Assembly (NCBI GenBank): GCA_944322855.1
Contig: CALUQG010000010.1
Coordinates: 1 to 61,215, forward strand
DNA length: 61,215 nt
Direction: 5' to 3'
DNA from: Candidatus Gastranaerophilales bacterium
GTDB taxonomy: Bacteria; Cyanobacteriota; Vampirovibrionia; Gastranaerophilales; Gastranaerophilaceae
The notes beneath the pieces were generated by a model that made no database searches, had not been told where the DNA came from, and saw only the letters and a list, made by a program, of their open reading frames with translations. A program made the position numbers and the translations under genes. Below, piece after piece: positions 8,346 to 17,272 of the stretch (positions are counted from its first letter, which is position 1; every line of letters starts with the position of its first letter).

Positions 8346-9420
8346 TCAAAACCTCCACGACTTGTTGTATTTCAGTATCAGTCATAACAGGTGATATCGG
8401 GATACTGATAATAGTATTGTGAATTTCTTCTGTAATAGGAAAACTCAAATTGTTCCACTCTTTGTAAGCTTCCTGCTTGTGGGGCGGAGTCGGATAGTGG
8501 ATAATTGTTTGAATTTCGTTTTGGGTTAAATACTGTTGAAAACCGTCTCTGTCTTTGGTTCTTACGGCAAAAACATGCCAGACATGAGCTTTTTCATCAT
8601 AAGCTTCCGGCAAAATGAGTTTCGGGTTTTTAATATTTTCACGGTAGTATTTTGCTATTTGTCTTCTTTTTTCATTGTCCATATCCAGATGAGGGAGCTT
8701 TACGTCGAGTATTGCAGCCTGAATTTCGTCAAGACGTGAGTTAAGCCCCTTGTAGAGATTGCAGTATTTTTTGTGACTGCCGTAGTTTGCGAGAGCTCTG
8801 ATTTTTTGTGCAAGCTCATCATCATTTGTTGTAACGGCACCGCCATCACCCATGCAGCCGAGGTTCTTTCCGGGGTAAAAAGAAAATCCGCTTGCATCTG
8901 AAAGATTGCCGGTTCTTTTACCTTGATAAACTGCACCATGAGCTTGTGCAGAGTCTTCGATAATTTTCAGATTGTGTTTTTTGGCTATTTGCCAGATCTT
9001 TTCCATCTGAACAGCCTGCCCGTATAGATGCACAACCATTATGGCTCTGGTTTTTTCTGTAATTTTTTCTTCAATCAAATCAGGATTTATGTTGTAAGTA
9101 TTTATGTCAGGTTCAACAAGAACCGGAGTACATCCGTTTTCTGATATGGCAAGAATGGAGGCAATGTATGTGTTAGCCGGAACAATGATTTCATCGCCTT
9201 TTGAAAATCCGTATGCTCTGATTATCAAAGTAAGTGCCTCAAGCCCGTTTGCGCATCCGATACAGTGCTTGACACCGCAATAATCAGCAAAATTCTTTTC
9301 AAAAGCCTTGTCCTGATTTCCGAGCAGATACCATCCGCTGTCGAGAACTTCTTTTATTTTTTCATCGATTTCTTTTCTGAACCGCTCATTTATCTTATGT
9401 AAATCCAAGAATTTTATCAT
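8332..9420 (-). CDS. DegT/DnrJ/EryC1 sugar aminotransferase (FdtB/QdtB-like)
   Basis: This PLP-dependent aminotransferase of 362 residues belongs to the DegT/DnrJ/EryC1 family acting on nucleotide-linked ketosugars. The PLP lysine is K185 in [15 protein letters not shown], and EDSAQAHGA (155-163) supplies the PLP-ring aspartate and glutamine. Two FdtA-like 3,4-ketoisomerases occur in the same locus, so the likely reaction is transamination of a dTDP-3-keto-6-deoxyhexose to a 3-amino sugar (Fuc3N or Qui3N type). Substrate specificity is an inference from neighbours. The closest alternative is a 4-aminotransferase of the same family. Confidence 0.88.
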   Translation of the reverse strand: MIKFLDLHKINERFRKEIDEKIKEVLDSGWYLLGNQDKAFEKNFADYCGVKHCIGCANGLEALTLIIRAYGFSKGDEIIVPANTYIASILAISENGCTPVLVEPDINTYNINPDLIEEKITEKTRAIMVVHLYGQAVQMEKIWQIAKKHNLKIIEDSAQAHGAVYQGKRTGNLSDASGFSFYPGKNLGCMGDGGAVTTNDDELAQKIRALANYGSHKKYCNLYKGLNSRLDEIQAAILDVKLPHLDMDNEKRRQIAKYYRENIKNPKLILPEAYDEKAHVWHVFAVRTKDRDGFQQYLTQNEIQTIIHYPTPPHKQEAYKEWNNLSFPITEEIHNTIISIPISPVMTDTEIQQVVEVLNGYN

Positions 9421-9432
9421 TGTATTTCTCCG

Positions 9433-10830
9433 CTATTTTTGCAATTTTTTACTGAATATATTTGGAAATCTGTATCTGCCTACAGATGTGCTTGTTGCTA
9501 TTGTAAACAGACCGAATAGTTTGTATTTTCTGTTATAAAGATTATAATTTTTTATTTTTAATAGCCTTATTCCAAAGACTTTGTAAATTGTATTTGAGCC
9601 TTTTCTTATTATATGGATAACAGGAATTCCCAAAAATTTGTAATATTGATTTATTACCTTGTTATAAGGCATAAATTTGAATAAATTATTTAATTTTTTA
9701 TAAGTTAATGTTGAGTTGTTTATATTTTCAAAAAGTATGTTAATATCACGTTCAATGTTAGAATGATTAAACTTATAATATTCATAGCATTTCGAAGCAA
9801 TTTCACTCTTTTTATTCTGTACGTATATTTCATCTAAAATAGTTTGCAAAGAAACTGCTTTAGGGTTTATTTTGTTTATTTTTTTAAGTTTGTCAGGCAA
9901 ACCAAGTTGAAGACCTTTTTCATCATATAGCCAGATAAATCTGTCAAGGTTCAACTTGTGATTTGAGGTTTCGCTCACTCCTGCAACAGGAAGCGATATA
10001 GATGCACCATTCAGCATTGATGTTCCCATTGCAAAAAGTATATCAACATTGTTAGTCAAAAAGCTGTTAAGCTCATTTCCTGTCAAAACTCCTTTAAATA
10101 TAATATCGACATTCAAATCATTGATTTTTTCAATATCTTTTATCAATTCTTTTTTATACAGTCCGTCGCCTATTATGTGTATCCGTTTTGTTTTTGAAGT
10201 ATTTATTTGGTTAAAATGTTTAATTAAGTTTAATAAACTAAAGCACTTTGTATCAGATAATCTGCCAAGCCAGGCAATATTAATTTCATTTTCATTGATA
10301 ATATTGTTATTTGGTTCTACAGTAGACTGTGAGTTATGAAAATATAATGGAAGATAAGAGTCTTTAAATTTTCTTTTGAGCTGATTTTCACAGGCAAACT
10401 GACAGCCGGCATCCAGAAACATCAAAGAATCTGTATTAAAAAGTAGGTCAGCATATTTTTTTAATATATGATTGGGGTATAAAAGTTCCCAGCCAACCAT
10501 TGTCTCCCAAAGTATTGTAATTACTTTTACCGATGTATTATATTCTTTCTTTACAAGCGGTTTTAATAGACACAATCTTTCTACGGGGCAGAATATTACG
10601 GATTCGGGTTCAATATCCCATTTGTCTTCTTCATAATCAACAAAATCAATATTTCTGTCAATGAGGCTTTCTCTCATGTAGCCGTCTTTAAAATCGATTA
10701 AACCGACAGGTATAATAGAGTTATCCAGCAAAAACCTGATAATTTCGAGCATAAAATTTGCTCCGCCTCTTACACCATATCCATTATCAAAAAAATAGAT
10801 TTTATTGACATTTTTTAATGCTGTTATCAT
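9433..10830 (-). CDS. GT4-like glycosyltransferase with repeated C-terminal GI segments
   Basis: A 465-residue protein with GT-B organisation: an N-terminal domain (IYFFDNGYGVRGGANFML at 11-28, resembling the glycine-rich acceptor loop) and a nucleotide-sugar domain with INIAWLGRLSDTKCF and HIIGDGLYKKEL. The usual EGxGLxxxEA block is replaced by GTSMLNGASISLPVAG. The last 100 residues contain three tandem variants of the locus segment: YYKFLGIPVIHI, IYKVFGIRLLKI and KYKLFGLFTIA. It probably adds a sugar during glycan assembly; the substrate is unknown. Confidence 0.8.
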   Translation of the reverse strand: MITALKNVNKIYFFDNGYGVRGGANFMLEIIRFLLDNSIIPVGLIDFKDGYMRESLIDRNIDFVDYEEDKWDIEPESVIFCPVERLCLLKPLVKKEYNTSVKVITILWETMVGWELLYPNHILKKYADLLFNTDSLMFLDAGCQFACENQLKRKFKDSYLPLYFHNSQSTVEPNNNIINENEINIAWLGRLSDTKCFSLLNLIKHFNQINTSKTKRIHIIGDGLYKKELIKDIEKINDLNVDIIFKGVLTGNELNSFLTNNVDILFAMGTSMLNGASISLPVAGVSETSNHKLNLDRFIWLYDEKGLQLGLPDKLKKINKINPKAVSLQTILDEIYVQNKKSEIASKCYEYYKFNHSNIERDINILFENINNSTLTYKKLNNLFKFMPYNKVINQYYKFLGIPVIHIIRKGSNTIYKVFGIRLLKIKNYNLYNRKYKLFGLFTIATSTSVGRYRFPNIFSKKLQK

Positions 10831-11364
10831 TTAGCCAAGTATCCCCATTATTTTTGCTTTATTTTTTTCAAAATCTTCTTTCGAGAGTTCAAAAAAGTAG
10901 TCTATATCATTTTCATCGACTATTTTTGCTCCGCAGAGTTTGTGAAATCTGACGACTTTTTTGTTCTCTTTTCGCACATCAAAACAGTTCTTTTTAAAGC
11001 CAAGGACATCAAAAGAATATTCCTTCATCAAAAAATCACCTTCAACTGTCTGCTGTGCTGATGCTCCGTCTATCATAAGCCAGCTGCCGCCTGTATATTT
11101 TTCACCTTCGACATCATAAATTCTGACAGTGCCAAGCGGCTTGTGGTTTTTGTCTTCAATGATAAAATACCATTCGTTATCAAGAGTCAGATAGCGTTTT
11201 ATGTAATCAATTTGTTTTTGCAGGTTGTTTTCTGTTTTGTGAAGAAATCTGGATTTTTTTTCATCACACCGGAGGTCTAAAACAAACTGAGCATCGTCAA
11301 CCGTGATTTCTCTGAGATTTATATATTTCCCCTGCAGTTTTTCTTTTTGCGGAAGTTTTGCCAC
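10831..11364 (-). CDS. GNAT-family N-acetyltransferase
   Basis: A 177-residue GNAT protein of the RimJ-like/sugar N-acyltransferase type: YINLREITVDDAQFVLDLR at 14-32, then GTVRIYDVEGEKYTGGSW, and a late RFHKLCGAKIVDENDIDYFF block. It starts with GTG (11362-11364, after GGAGG), sharing one base with the SDR stop codon, so the two are coupled. In this context it probably N-acylates the amino sugar made by the DegT enzyme, possibly taking the acyl group from the ACPs encoded upstream. The donor (acetyl-CoA or acyl-ACP) cannot be read from sequence. Confidence 0.82.
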   Translation of the reverse strand: MAKLPQKEKLQGKYINLREITVDDAQFVLDLRCDEKKSRFLHKTENNLQKQIDYIKRYLTLDNEWYFIIEDKNHKPLGTVRIYDVEGEKYTGGSWLMIDGASAQQTVEGDFLMKEYSFDVLGFKKNCFDVRKENKKVVRFHKLCGAKIVDENDIDYFFELSKEDFEKNKAKIMGILG

Positions 11365-12101
11365 TAGAACACCCCTCCGTCCATTACATAGTTTTGGCCT
11401 GTTATCCAGCGTGCTTTGTCTGAAAGAAGGTAAACTGCCATATTTGCAACATCTTCCGGTTTGCCTATGCCAAGAGGGTAGTCTTCTATATTTGTACCGA
11501 TATTTTCAAGGTTTTTGAAATACATAGGTGTTTCTACATAAGCAGGAGAAATAGAATTAACCCTAACTCCTTTTGGTGCTAATTCTTTGCTTATGGATTT
11601 CATAGATGCAATCAAAGCCGCTTTTGATGCTGCATAAATTGTTTGCCCTTTGTCAGGGTAAACTCCTGCACTTGATGCAATGAAAACAATTCCTGCATTT
11701 TGCGTTCTGTTCCGTTTATCAGCAAAACCTTTAGCGAGAAAAACAGGAGCAAAATAATTTATGTCAAAAACTTCTCTGGACATTTGTTCTTCTATAATTT
11801 GCAAAGCTCTTGGATTGTCCACACCTGCAGCACAGACAAGGCCTTTTAGTTTTCCGTATTTTTCTTTAAGCTCTTTTACATAAACAGGAAGAGATTCTAT
11901 ATTTTCCGTAAGCTCTTTTACCTCACAAAAAATGCAGCCGGAACCGGAGGCTTCTGACTTTAGGGCATTCAATCTGTCTTGGTTTCTTCCGATTGCAATA
12001 ACCGATGCCCCCTGCTCATTTAACATCAGAGCTATTGCTTTTCCTATACCTGAGCTTGCTCCGGTTACGAGAAAAATATCTTCTTTGCAAAATTCTGTCA
12101 T
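11364..12101 (-). CDS. SDR-family oxidoreductase (FabG-like)
   Basis: A classical short-chain dehydrogenase of 245 residues: GASSGIG (14-20), AAGVDN after the fourth strand, IASS around S143/S144, and Y156/K160 in YAASK. It ends TGQNYVMDGG, as FabG does. It sits directly after an ACP and two ketosynthases III, so the likely job is reduction of a 3-oxoacyl-ACP to a 3-hydroxyacyl-ACP for decorating the sugar. It is distinct from the housekeeping FabG at 5099. Confidence 0.88.
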   Translation of the reverse strand: MTEFCKEDIFLVTGASSGIGKAIALMLNEQGASVIAIGRNQDRLNALKSEASGSGCIFCEVKELTENIESLPVYVKELKEKYGKLKGLVCAAGVDNPRALQIIEEQMSREVFDINYFAPVFLAKGFADKRNRTQNAGIVFIASSAGVYPDKGQTIYAASKAALIASMKSISKELAPKGVRVNSISPAYVETPMYFKNLENIGTNIEDYPLGIGKPEDVANMAVYLLSDKARWITGQNYVMDGGVF

Positions 12102-12320
12102 CTATATACCTGCCTTTTTTGCAATGTCTTCTATTGTTTTAATGCTTTCAAAATCAGAAAATGTTGTTTTTACGCCGAAATTTGAATCAAGAAAAGCTAC
12201 TGTAGCCATCTTTGAAAGTGAATCCCACTCTTCAAGATCATCCAAATTCATATCAAAACTCAATTCTTCATCTGTCTGCAAAATATCCTGCATTTGTGTC
12301 AAAAATTCATTTCTGTCCAT
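12102..12320 (-). CDS. Acyl carrier protein (glycan locus, copy 1)
   Basis: A 72-residue acidic four-helix ACP. The phosphopantetheine serine is S34 in EEWDSLSKM. It lies tightly between a ketosynthase III (1-base gap) and the SDR (no gap), so the three are co-translated. It likely carries the acyl intermediate of a short dedicated elongation pathway. Confidence 0.9.
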   Translation of the reverse strand: MDRNEFLTQMQDILQTDEELSFDMNLDDLEEWDSLSKMATVAFLDSNFGVKTTFSDFESIKTIEDIAKKAGI

Positions 12321-12321
12321 T

Positions 12322-13446
12322 TTATTCTCCTTTAAAATGTTTTATCCAATTTTCTATCATATCTTCTCTTGAGGGCAGGTTCTTATCTTTCATGAAACGA
12401 ATACCAAGGTTATTTAATTCACTGATATTCACAATAGCATTACCCCACGACAACCCGACCCCGAAAGCTTCAAGCATTATGTAATTAGAAGTTTTGTCTT
12501 TTAATTTGTCGCAAACCACTGTTGCAACAGAGTTTGTAGAATTGTTTCCGTATTTTGAAAAGACTTCCGATGTAGTTTTTTCTTTTGGAATACCGGATTT
12601 GGCTATAATCGTGTCTACAATTTGTTTGTTTGCCTGATGGATTGAAAAATAATCTATGTCGTCAATGCTTTTTCCTGAATATTCAAGTGCTTCCAACATA
12701 TTTTGCGGTGCAACTTCCATAGTGAAGTTGAAAACGTCAATTCCTTTTAAAATCTCATCATACAAATGCCATTTGTTGCCGCTGTTATCGGTTATTTCAA
12801 GGCCGGAAATATCTTCTCTGACAGGAAGCCTGCGTCCTGTTGCCGGAGCAACTATTTTATCCCATCCGGAACCCCTTGTTCCCATTACAAAATAAGCGGT
12901 GTTTTCTTCATCAGTATGTTCAATTAGAGTTGCACTGGCGGCATCGCCAAACAATGGATTTGATATTCTGTTTTCTCTGCAAGAATGCGTGCTTGCATCA
13001 TCTCCTGCAAGAAGAAGCACTTTCTTGGATGCACCGCTTGATACTAATGAATGAGCCAGCCACAAACCGTAAACATACCCCGAGCATCCCAGTCCGACAT
13101 CAAATGCAGCACAATTTTCACCCAGCCCTAATCTGCCGTGCAAGATACACGATGAAGCAGGATACAGGTAGTCAGGACTCTGAGTTACAAGTATCAAAGT
13201 GTCAATTGTGTTTTTGTCTTCTTTTAATTCTTCGATGAGTATTTCGGCGGCTTCCTGAGCCATATCAACAACCGTCATATTTTCAGAAACAACGTATCTG
13301 CTGCCAAATCCTACCATTTTTTTTGCACGGTCAAGTTTTTTTTGATTGTTGTCAAAATACCCGATTTCATCATCTATATCAATCCTGTTTTGCGGCAGTA
13401 CCGTTACAATTCCTTTTATTTTAACATTATTAAATCTGGATTTCAT
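12322..13446 (-). CDS. Ketoacyl-ACP synthase III homologue (glycan locus, copy 1)
   Basis: A thiolase-fold KASIII of 374 residues, longer than FabH. The triad is kept: C121 in GLGCSGYVYG, H270 in SIHQAN and N301 in KYGNNSTNS. Its N-terminal KGIVTVLPQNRIDI and the GCSGYVYGLW block are closer to the adjacent copy than to housekeeping FabH, indicating duplication within the locus. It probably extends or primes an acyl group on the neighbouring ACP. FabH-like enzymes that acylate or condense with other thioesters are an alternative. Confidence 0.9.
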   Translation of the reverse strand: MKSRFNNVKIKGIVTVLPQNRIDIDDEIGYFDNNQKKLDRAKKMVGFGSRYVVSENMTVVDMAQEAAEILIEELKEDKNTIDTLILVTQSPDYLYPASSCILHGRLGLGENCAAFDVGLGCSGYVYGLWLAHSLVSSGASKKVLLLAGDDASTHSCRENRISNPLFGDAASATLIEHTDEENTAYFVMGTRGSGWDKIVAPATGRRLPVREDISGLEITDNSGNKWHLYDEILKGIDVFNFTMEVAPQNMLEALEYSGKSIDDIDYFSIHQANKQIVDTIIAKSGIPKEKTTSEVFSKYGNNSTNSVATVVCDKLKDKTSNYIMLEAFGVGLSWGNAIVNISELNNLGIRFMKDKNLPSREDMIENWIKHFKGE

Positions 13447-14518
13447 CTGCGCCTCCGTATATTTCAGGCTGCAGGCAGACTGTGTCTTTCATGTCAAGAA
13501 CACAGGCACCCCAGGACAGGCCTATTCCAAACCCCTGCATCAAAACTTTTTTTGCTCTGTCATTAAATTTGTCTCTCAAATCTTCACAGATTGCAGAAGG
13601 AATAGAGGCAGAATTCTGGTTTCCGTATTTTGCAAAAATCTTTGAAGGAGCTTTTTCGAGCGGTATTTTGGCTTTTTTCAAAATTGTTTCTACAATATAA
13701 ACATTTGCCTGATGCAGAACAAAATAATCGATATCTTCTTTCGTGGTATTTGAAAACTCTAGTATTTCATTCATCAGTTTGGGTTGTTCGCTCAATGTAA
13801 AATTAAATATCTCAAAGCCGTTCATATATATATTTTCCTGACTTCTGATATTTCCGTTTTTGTCTGCAATCTCTTTTCTTGTTTCGTCAGTAGATGGAGT
13901 TCTATAAGCCCCTGCAGGCTGCAGCATTGACTCTATGCCGTTTCCGTCAGATTTGAGCATAAAGTAAGAAGCACCGGCGTTCTCATTGTATTCAATCACT
14001 GTTGCACTGCCGGAATCCCCGAACAATGGCGCCTCTGTCCTGTCTTTTTTGTTTGCTGATTTTGACAATGTGTCTCCGGTCAAAAGCAATACTCTTTTTA
14101 ATCCGGAATTTATCATCATAAAAGCTGTCCACAAACCGTAAACATATCCAGAACAACCAAATTCCATATCAAATGCGGCCGTCTCTTTCGGGAATTCAAG
14201 GTCTCTGTGTATAACGTGGGCATTGCCTGGCATGTAATAATCAGGAGTCTGCGTGACTGAAATTATTGCATCGACTGAATTTTTATCAATATTCAGTTTC
14301 TCAAGCAGATTTTTTGCAGCCTGTCTGCATAAATCAGCAGTGGTTGTTTCCGGTTTTGACCAGTAACGTGTATCAAAGCCTATCATCTTTTTCAGCTTTG
14401 CAAGCTGTTCTTCATCATTGTTGTAATATTCAGGCTCATTCGCAAAGACTCTTTTTTCTTCGCCAAGCACAATTGATAAACCTTTTATCGATATATTTTT
14501 GAATATACTCTTAGCCAT
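13430..14518 (-). CDS. Ketoacyl-ACP synthase III homologue (glycan locus, copy 2)
   Basis: A 362-residue KASIII paralogous to the next gene, overlapping it by 17 bases. C122 (GCSGYVYG), H269 (VLHQAN) and N300 (KYGNQNSAS) are all present, so it should be active. Two successive KASIII enzymes could act in two condensation steps or form a heteromer. Known O-antigen and flagellin-glycan loci in other bacteria use KASIII-ACP-SDR sets to make hydroxyacyl groups on amino sugars, which fits this context. Confidence 0.9.
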   Translation of the reverse strand: MAKSIFKNISIKGLSIVLGEEKRVFANEPEYYNNDEEQLAKLKKMIGFDTRYWSKPETTTADLCRQAAKNLLEKLNIDKNSVDAIISVTQTPDYYMPGNAHVIHRDLEFPKETAAFDMEFGCSGYVYGLWTAFMMINSGLKRVLLLTGDTLSKSANKKDRTEAPLFGDSGSATVIEYNENAGASYFMLKSDGNGIESMLQPAGAYRTPSTDETRKEIADKNGNIRSQENIYMNGFEIFNFTLSEQPKLMNEILEFSNTTKEDIDYFVLHQANVYIVETILKKAKIPLEKAPSKIFAKYGNQNSASIPSAICEDLRDKFNDRAKKVLMQGFGIGLSWGACVLDMKDTVCLQPEIYGGADEIQI

Positions 14519-14945
14519 TTTCAGATATCCTCAACTGAACAAGCTCTACTATCATCATATTTGGAAGCACCATAAAACATATTTTTTCAAAATACCGAGC
14601 CTTTGTGACCGGTACAATTACTTTGGCTCTCAATTTTTCCGTAAAATATTTCAAGTCGTTTTCTATATCTTTTGTCTCGTAAGCAAAATGATAAAACTTG
14701 TTGCCTTTTAAAAGATGAGACTTTATCGGATTGTTTTCTTCAATTCCTTCAAGCAGCTCCAGGCATGGCTGATTTGGCGCTTGAATAAAGAGACCTTTTA
14801 TTTTTTGGATTTCATCACAAAAGATTTCTGAACATTTGCTGTAGCCGAGTTTTTCAAAGGTTTTAAATTCTTTTTCAATATTCCTTGCAGCCACACCTAT
14901 ATGATGGAATTTTAAATTTATTTTATTTTCTGTTTCTTTATCCAT
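14511..14945 (-). CDS. VOC-superfamily (glyoxalase/methylmalonyl-CoA epimerase-like) protein
   Basis: A 144-residue vicinal-oxygen-chelate protein with two beta-alpha-beta-beta-beta modules. Candidate metal ligands are FHHIGVA (H14/H15), LELLE, FYHFAYET and MIVELVQ, the layout of methylmalonyl-CoA epimerases. It overlaps the ketosynthase gene by 8 bases. It might epimerise or isomerise an acyl thioester used by the KASIII enzymes, but VOC proteins catalyse many reactions and this is only a contextual guess. Confidence 0.78.
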   Translation of the reverse strand: MDKETENKINLKFHHIGVAARNIEKEFKTFEKLGYSKCSEIFCDEIQKIKGLFIQAPNQPCLELLEGIEENNPIKSHLLKGNKFYHFAYETKDIENDLKYFTEKLRAKVIVPVTKARYFEKICFMVLPNMMIVELVQLRISENG

Positions 14946-14973
14946 AACTTATTCCTGTACAAAAATTCTGCTG

Positions 14974-15984
14974 TTATACAGTCTCTTCCTCTTTATTTAA
15001 CAATCCTTCTTTTTGAACATGCTTGCCCAGTCCGGAACAGTGTTTGCAAGGGTCTTTTGTATAAAAGGTTTTTGCCCATTCTCTGTACTTTTTGCCATGC
15101 CAGAGCTGTGCAATAGATTTGTTTTTTATATTTCCGAATGTCGGTTCAAGGTGCCAGTTTATACAGCAGGTCGCAAGATTGCCTTTAAAATCAAAATTAA
15201 TTAAATTGTTAGGCTGTTCGCATTTTTTTGCTGTTTGTTCATCATTTCTTGATTCAACTACACCTGCAAAAGAATGAACTCTTGTGTAATTAAGCCTGTC
15301 AACTCCAAGCTCTTTGAAAAATTTTTCAAAATCAGGATACTGTCCCATATTCAGTTCATTTTCCGTAAATCTTACAAATATCTCTGCTCTGCATCCGTTT
15401 GTTTTTTTGTATTCAATTAAGCTTTTGATATTTTCTATAACTACTGGCAGAAAATCTTTTGAACCGTGTATTTTCCCGTAAGTCTCAGGATCAATACTGT
15501 CAACCGAAATAGAGAATTCATCCATTGAGTTTAATAATCTTGATATATCCCTCTTGTTGATTGCAAGCCCGTTTGTATTTAAAGAAATCCATTTGAAATG
15601 GTTCTTTTTTGCTGCATATTCATAAAAATCTTCGATATGGTCATTTAGCAGCGGTTCTCCCATCGGTCCACATAATGATAACCAGATTATGCTTTTATAT
15701 TTAACTGCATTGTCTATGATTTTTTTATATGTTTCAAAAGACATTGTGTGGTTGTTTTTGTAAGTTTCAAGAATATTTTTTAAGTATTCAGGATTGTTTT
15801 TTCTCCAGCAAAAATCACAGTTGTTATTACATTTTACGGTTGTATCAACAATAAGACCGTATGGATTGTGTTTCAGAAATCTTCTAGAATCAAAAAATTT
15901 CATCTTCAATCCAAGAATTGTCAAAACTCTGTGAGCATCTGAATTTTTTACTGAAAAAATATTTTCCCAAAAGCTGTTAGACAT
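14974..15984 (-). CDS. Radical SAM/SPASM protein
   Basis: The radical SAM cluster motif CNNNCDFC (C52, C56, C59 from this start) is followed by a TIM-barrel-like region and a C-terminal cysteine-rich SPASM-type domain (KKCEQ, ATCCINW, DPCKHCSG). The first 30 residues carry the SVKNSDAHRVLTILGLKMKF segment found also in the upstream gene. The second methionine at 15984 is chosen because GGAG lies 9 bases before it; the earlier ATG at 15999 has no room for a Shine-Dalgarno sequence. It overlaps the upstream gene. It may modify a sugar or a peptide of the glycan system; the substrate is unknown. Confidence 0.85.
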   Translation of the reverse strand: MSNSFWENIFSVKNSDAHRVLTILGLKMKFFDSRRFLKHNPYGLIVDTTVKCNNNCDFCWRKNNPEYLKNILETYKNNHTMSFETYKKIIDNAVKYKSIIWLSLCGPMGEPLLNDHIEDFYEYAAKKNHFKWISLNTNGLAINKRDISRLLNSMDEFSISVDSIDPETYGKIHGSKDFLPVVIENIKSLIEYKKTNGCRAEIFVRFTENELNMGQYPDFEKFFKELGVDRLNYTRVHSFAGVVESRNDEQTAKKCEQPNNLINFDFKGNLATCCINWHLEPTFGNIKNKSIAQLWHGKKYREWAKTFYTKDPCKHCSGLGKHVQKEGLLNKEEETV

Positions 15985-17272
15985 TGTATTCCACTCCATT
16001 CTCTTTAAAAAACTCTCCTCTAAGTTTGATTAGATAGTCTATAGCCTCTTCAATCTCACACCTGCTGTTTGTTTCCGGGTTGACCCAGTGCGTGTAAACG
16101 ATATAGGTTATATAAAATATCTCTTCCAGTGAACGTTTGTTTGTTCGTCTCGGGCATTTTTGCAAATCTTGTGTCAAACCCCATCCTGCATAAAAAGGCA
16201 TCCCGTATACTTTTACGTCTTTGCCGCACATAAGTGCCTCAAATCCAAACTGCGAAGTGCAGACATATACTTTGTCGCAATATTTTAAAAGCGATATCGG
16301 ATTAATCAAATCAGTCATCGGATAGACATTGTCATGCTGTTTTAGTCCCGTAAAGTATCCTCCTGCTCCTGTTTTTGTGTCGGGATGAGTCTTTACGATA
16401 ATATCAGCATCGGGATTTTCTGCTATTGCATCTTGAAGCATTTGCTCAAATGTACTATCAGAAGCCAAACCATAACGTATTGAAGCATCTTTGTAAGTCT
16501 GATCAATTACAAGTACCTTTTTTACACCGTCTCTGCCTATTTTAGGAGTATATACAGGCTGGTTGTTGTATTTTGAAAGATAGTTGTCCACTATTTTTTT
16601 TATACATTTTCTTGCACGTTCAAGCTGTTCGTCCGTGACAACAAAATCAGGATTGTTTAGCATTTCTTCAAGATAGTTTGTTTTTCTGGCATCAAAAAAT
16701 GTTCCTTTATTATCAAAAATAAATCCTATCATTGAGTTGAATTCTTTTGCTTTTTTAGGTGAGTTTATGCCGCTTGCAATATACTGTATAGTTGATAAAA
16801 ATGCTTGCTCAGTTATCACAATGGGGGTGTTGAATACAGTGGCATTGTACATTGCTGTTATACCACCATCGTTAGCCTGAGTACCAAACATAATAACTTT
16901 GTCTGAAATATAGTCATTTGGTTTTGAAGTTATTTTAATTTTACTGTTCGGAAAAAGTATTTTATAATTCTTCAGTGCATGAATAAAACCTTCATTAGGA
17001 ACTGTGCATAAAATATTTTTTGTCCTAAACAAGTCTTCAATAAACTCTTGATAAGTCTGATTGTTGTCTTTTAAACGTGAGTTCAAAAAATTTTCAAAAG
17101 CCAGTCCGTTCAAGCTCAAAAGCCAATCTCTATGCACAAGTGATGAGGCATAACTCTCATCAACTCTTTTTGATATTAAAAATTTAAACTTTATGCCGAG
17201 TATTGTAAAAACCTTGTGTGCATCTTTGTTTTGCACTGATATTATACTTGTGCAAAACTTCTTAAATGACAT
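15977..17272 (-). CDS. KpsC-like capsule polysaccharide glycosyltransferase
   Basis: The C-terminal half contains the hallmark of the capsule-synthesis KpsC/KpsS family: IIVKTHPDT, then VYVCTSQFGFEALMCGKDV and VYGMPFYAGWGLT. In Gram-negative ABC-transporter capsules these proteins build the Kdo linker. Here a single domain of 431 residues is present, preceded by an N-terminal part with the SVQNKDAHKVFTILGIKFKF segment shared with the radical SAM protein. No kpsS, kpsM or kpsT gene is in the window. The substrate sugar may therefore differ from Kdo. Confidence 0.8.
   Translation of the reverse strand: MSFKKFCTSIISVQNKDAHKVFTILGIKFKFLISKRVDESYASSLVHRDWLLSLNGLAFENFLNSRLKDNNQTYQEFIEDLFRTKNILCTVPNEGFIHALKNYKILFPNSKIKITSKPNDYISDKVIMFGTQANDGGITAMYNATVFNTPIVITEQAFLSTIQYIASGINSPKKAKEFNSMIGFIFDNKGTFFDARKTNYLEEMLNNPDFVVTDEQLERARKCIKKIVDNYLSKYNNQPVYTPKIGRDGVKKVLVIDQTYKDASIRYGLASDSTFEQMLQDAIAENPDADIIVKTHPDTKTGAGGYFTGLKQHDNVYPMTDLINPISLLKYCDKVYVCTSQFGFEALMCGKDVKVYGMPFYAGWGLTQDLQKCPRRTNKRSLEEIFYITYIVYTHWVNPETNSRCEIEEAIDYLIKLRGEFFKENGVEYNV

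Noticed and set aside
13430-14518. Annotating the glycan-locus KASIII genes as fabH
   Set aside because: A housekeeping fabH sits at 2824 next to plsX and fabD; the two locus copies resemble each other more and are longer, so a specialised role is more likely.
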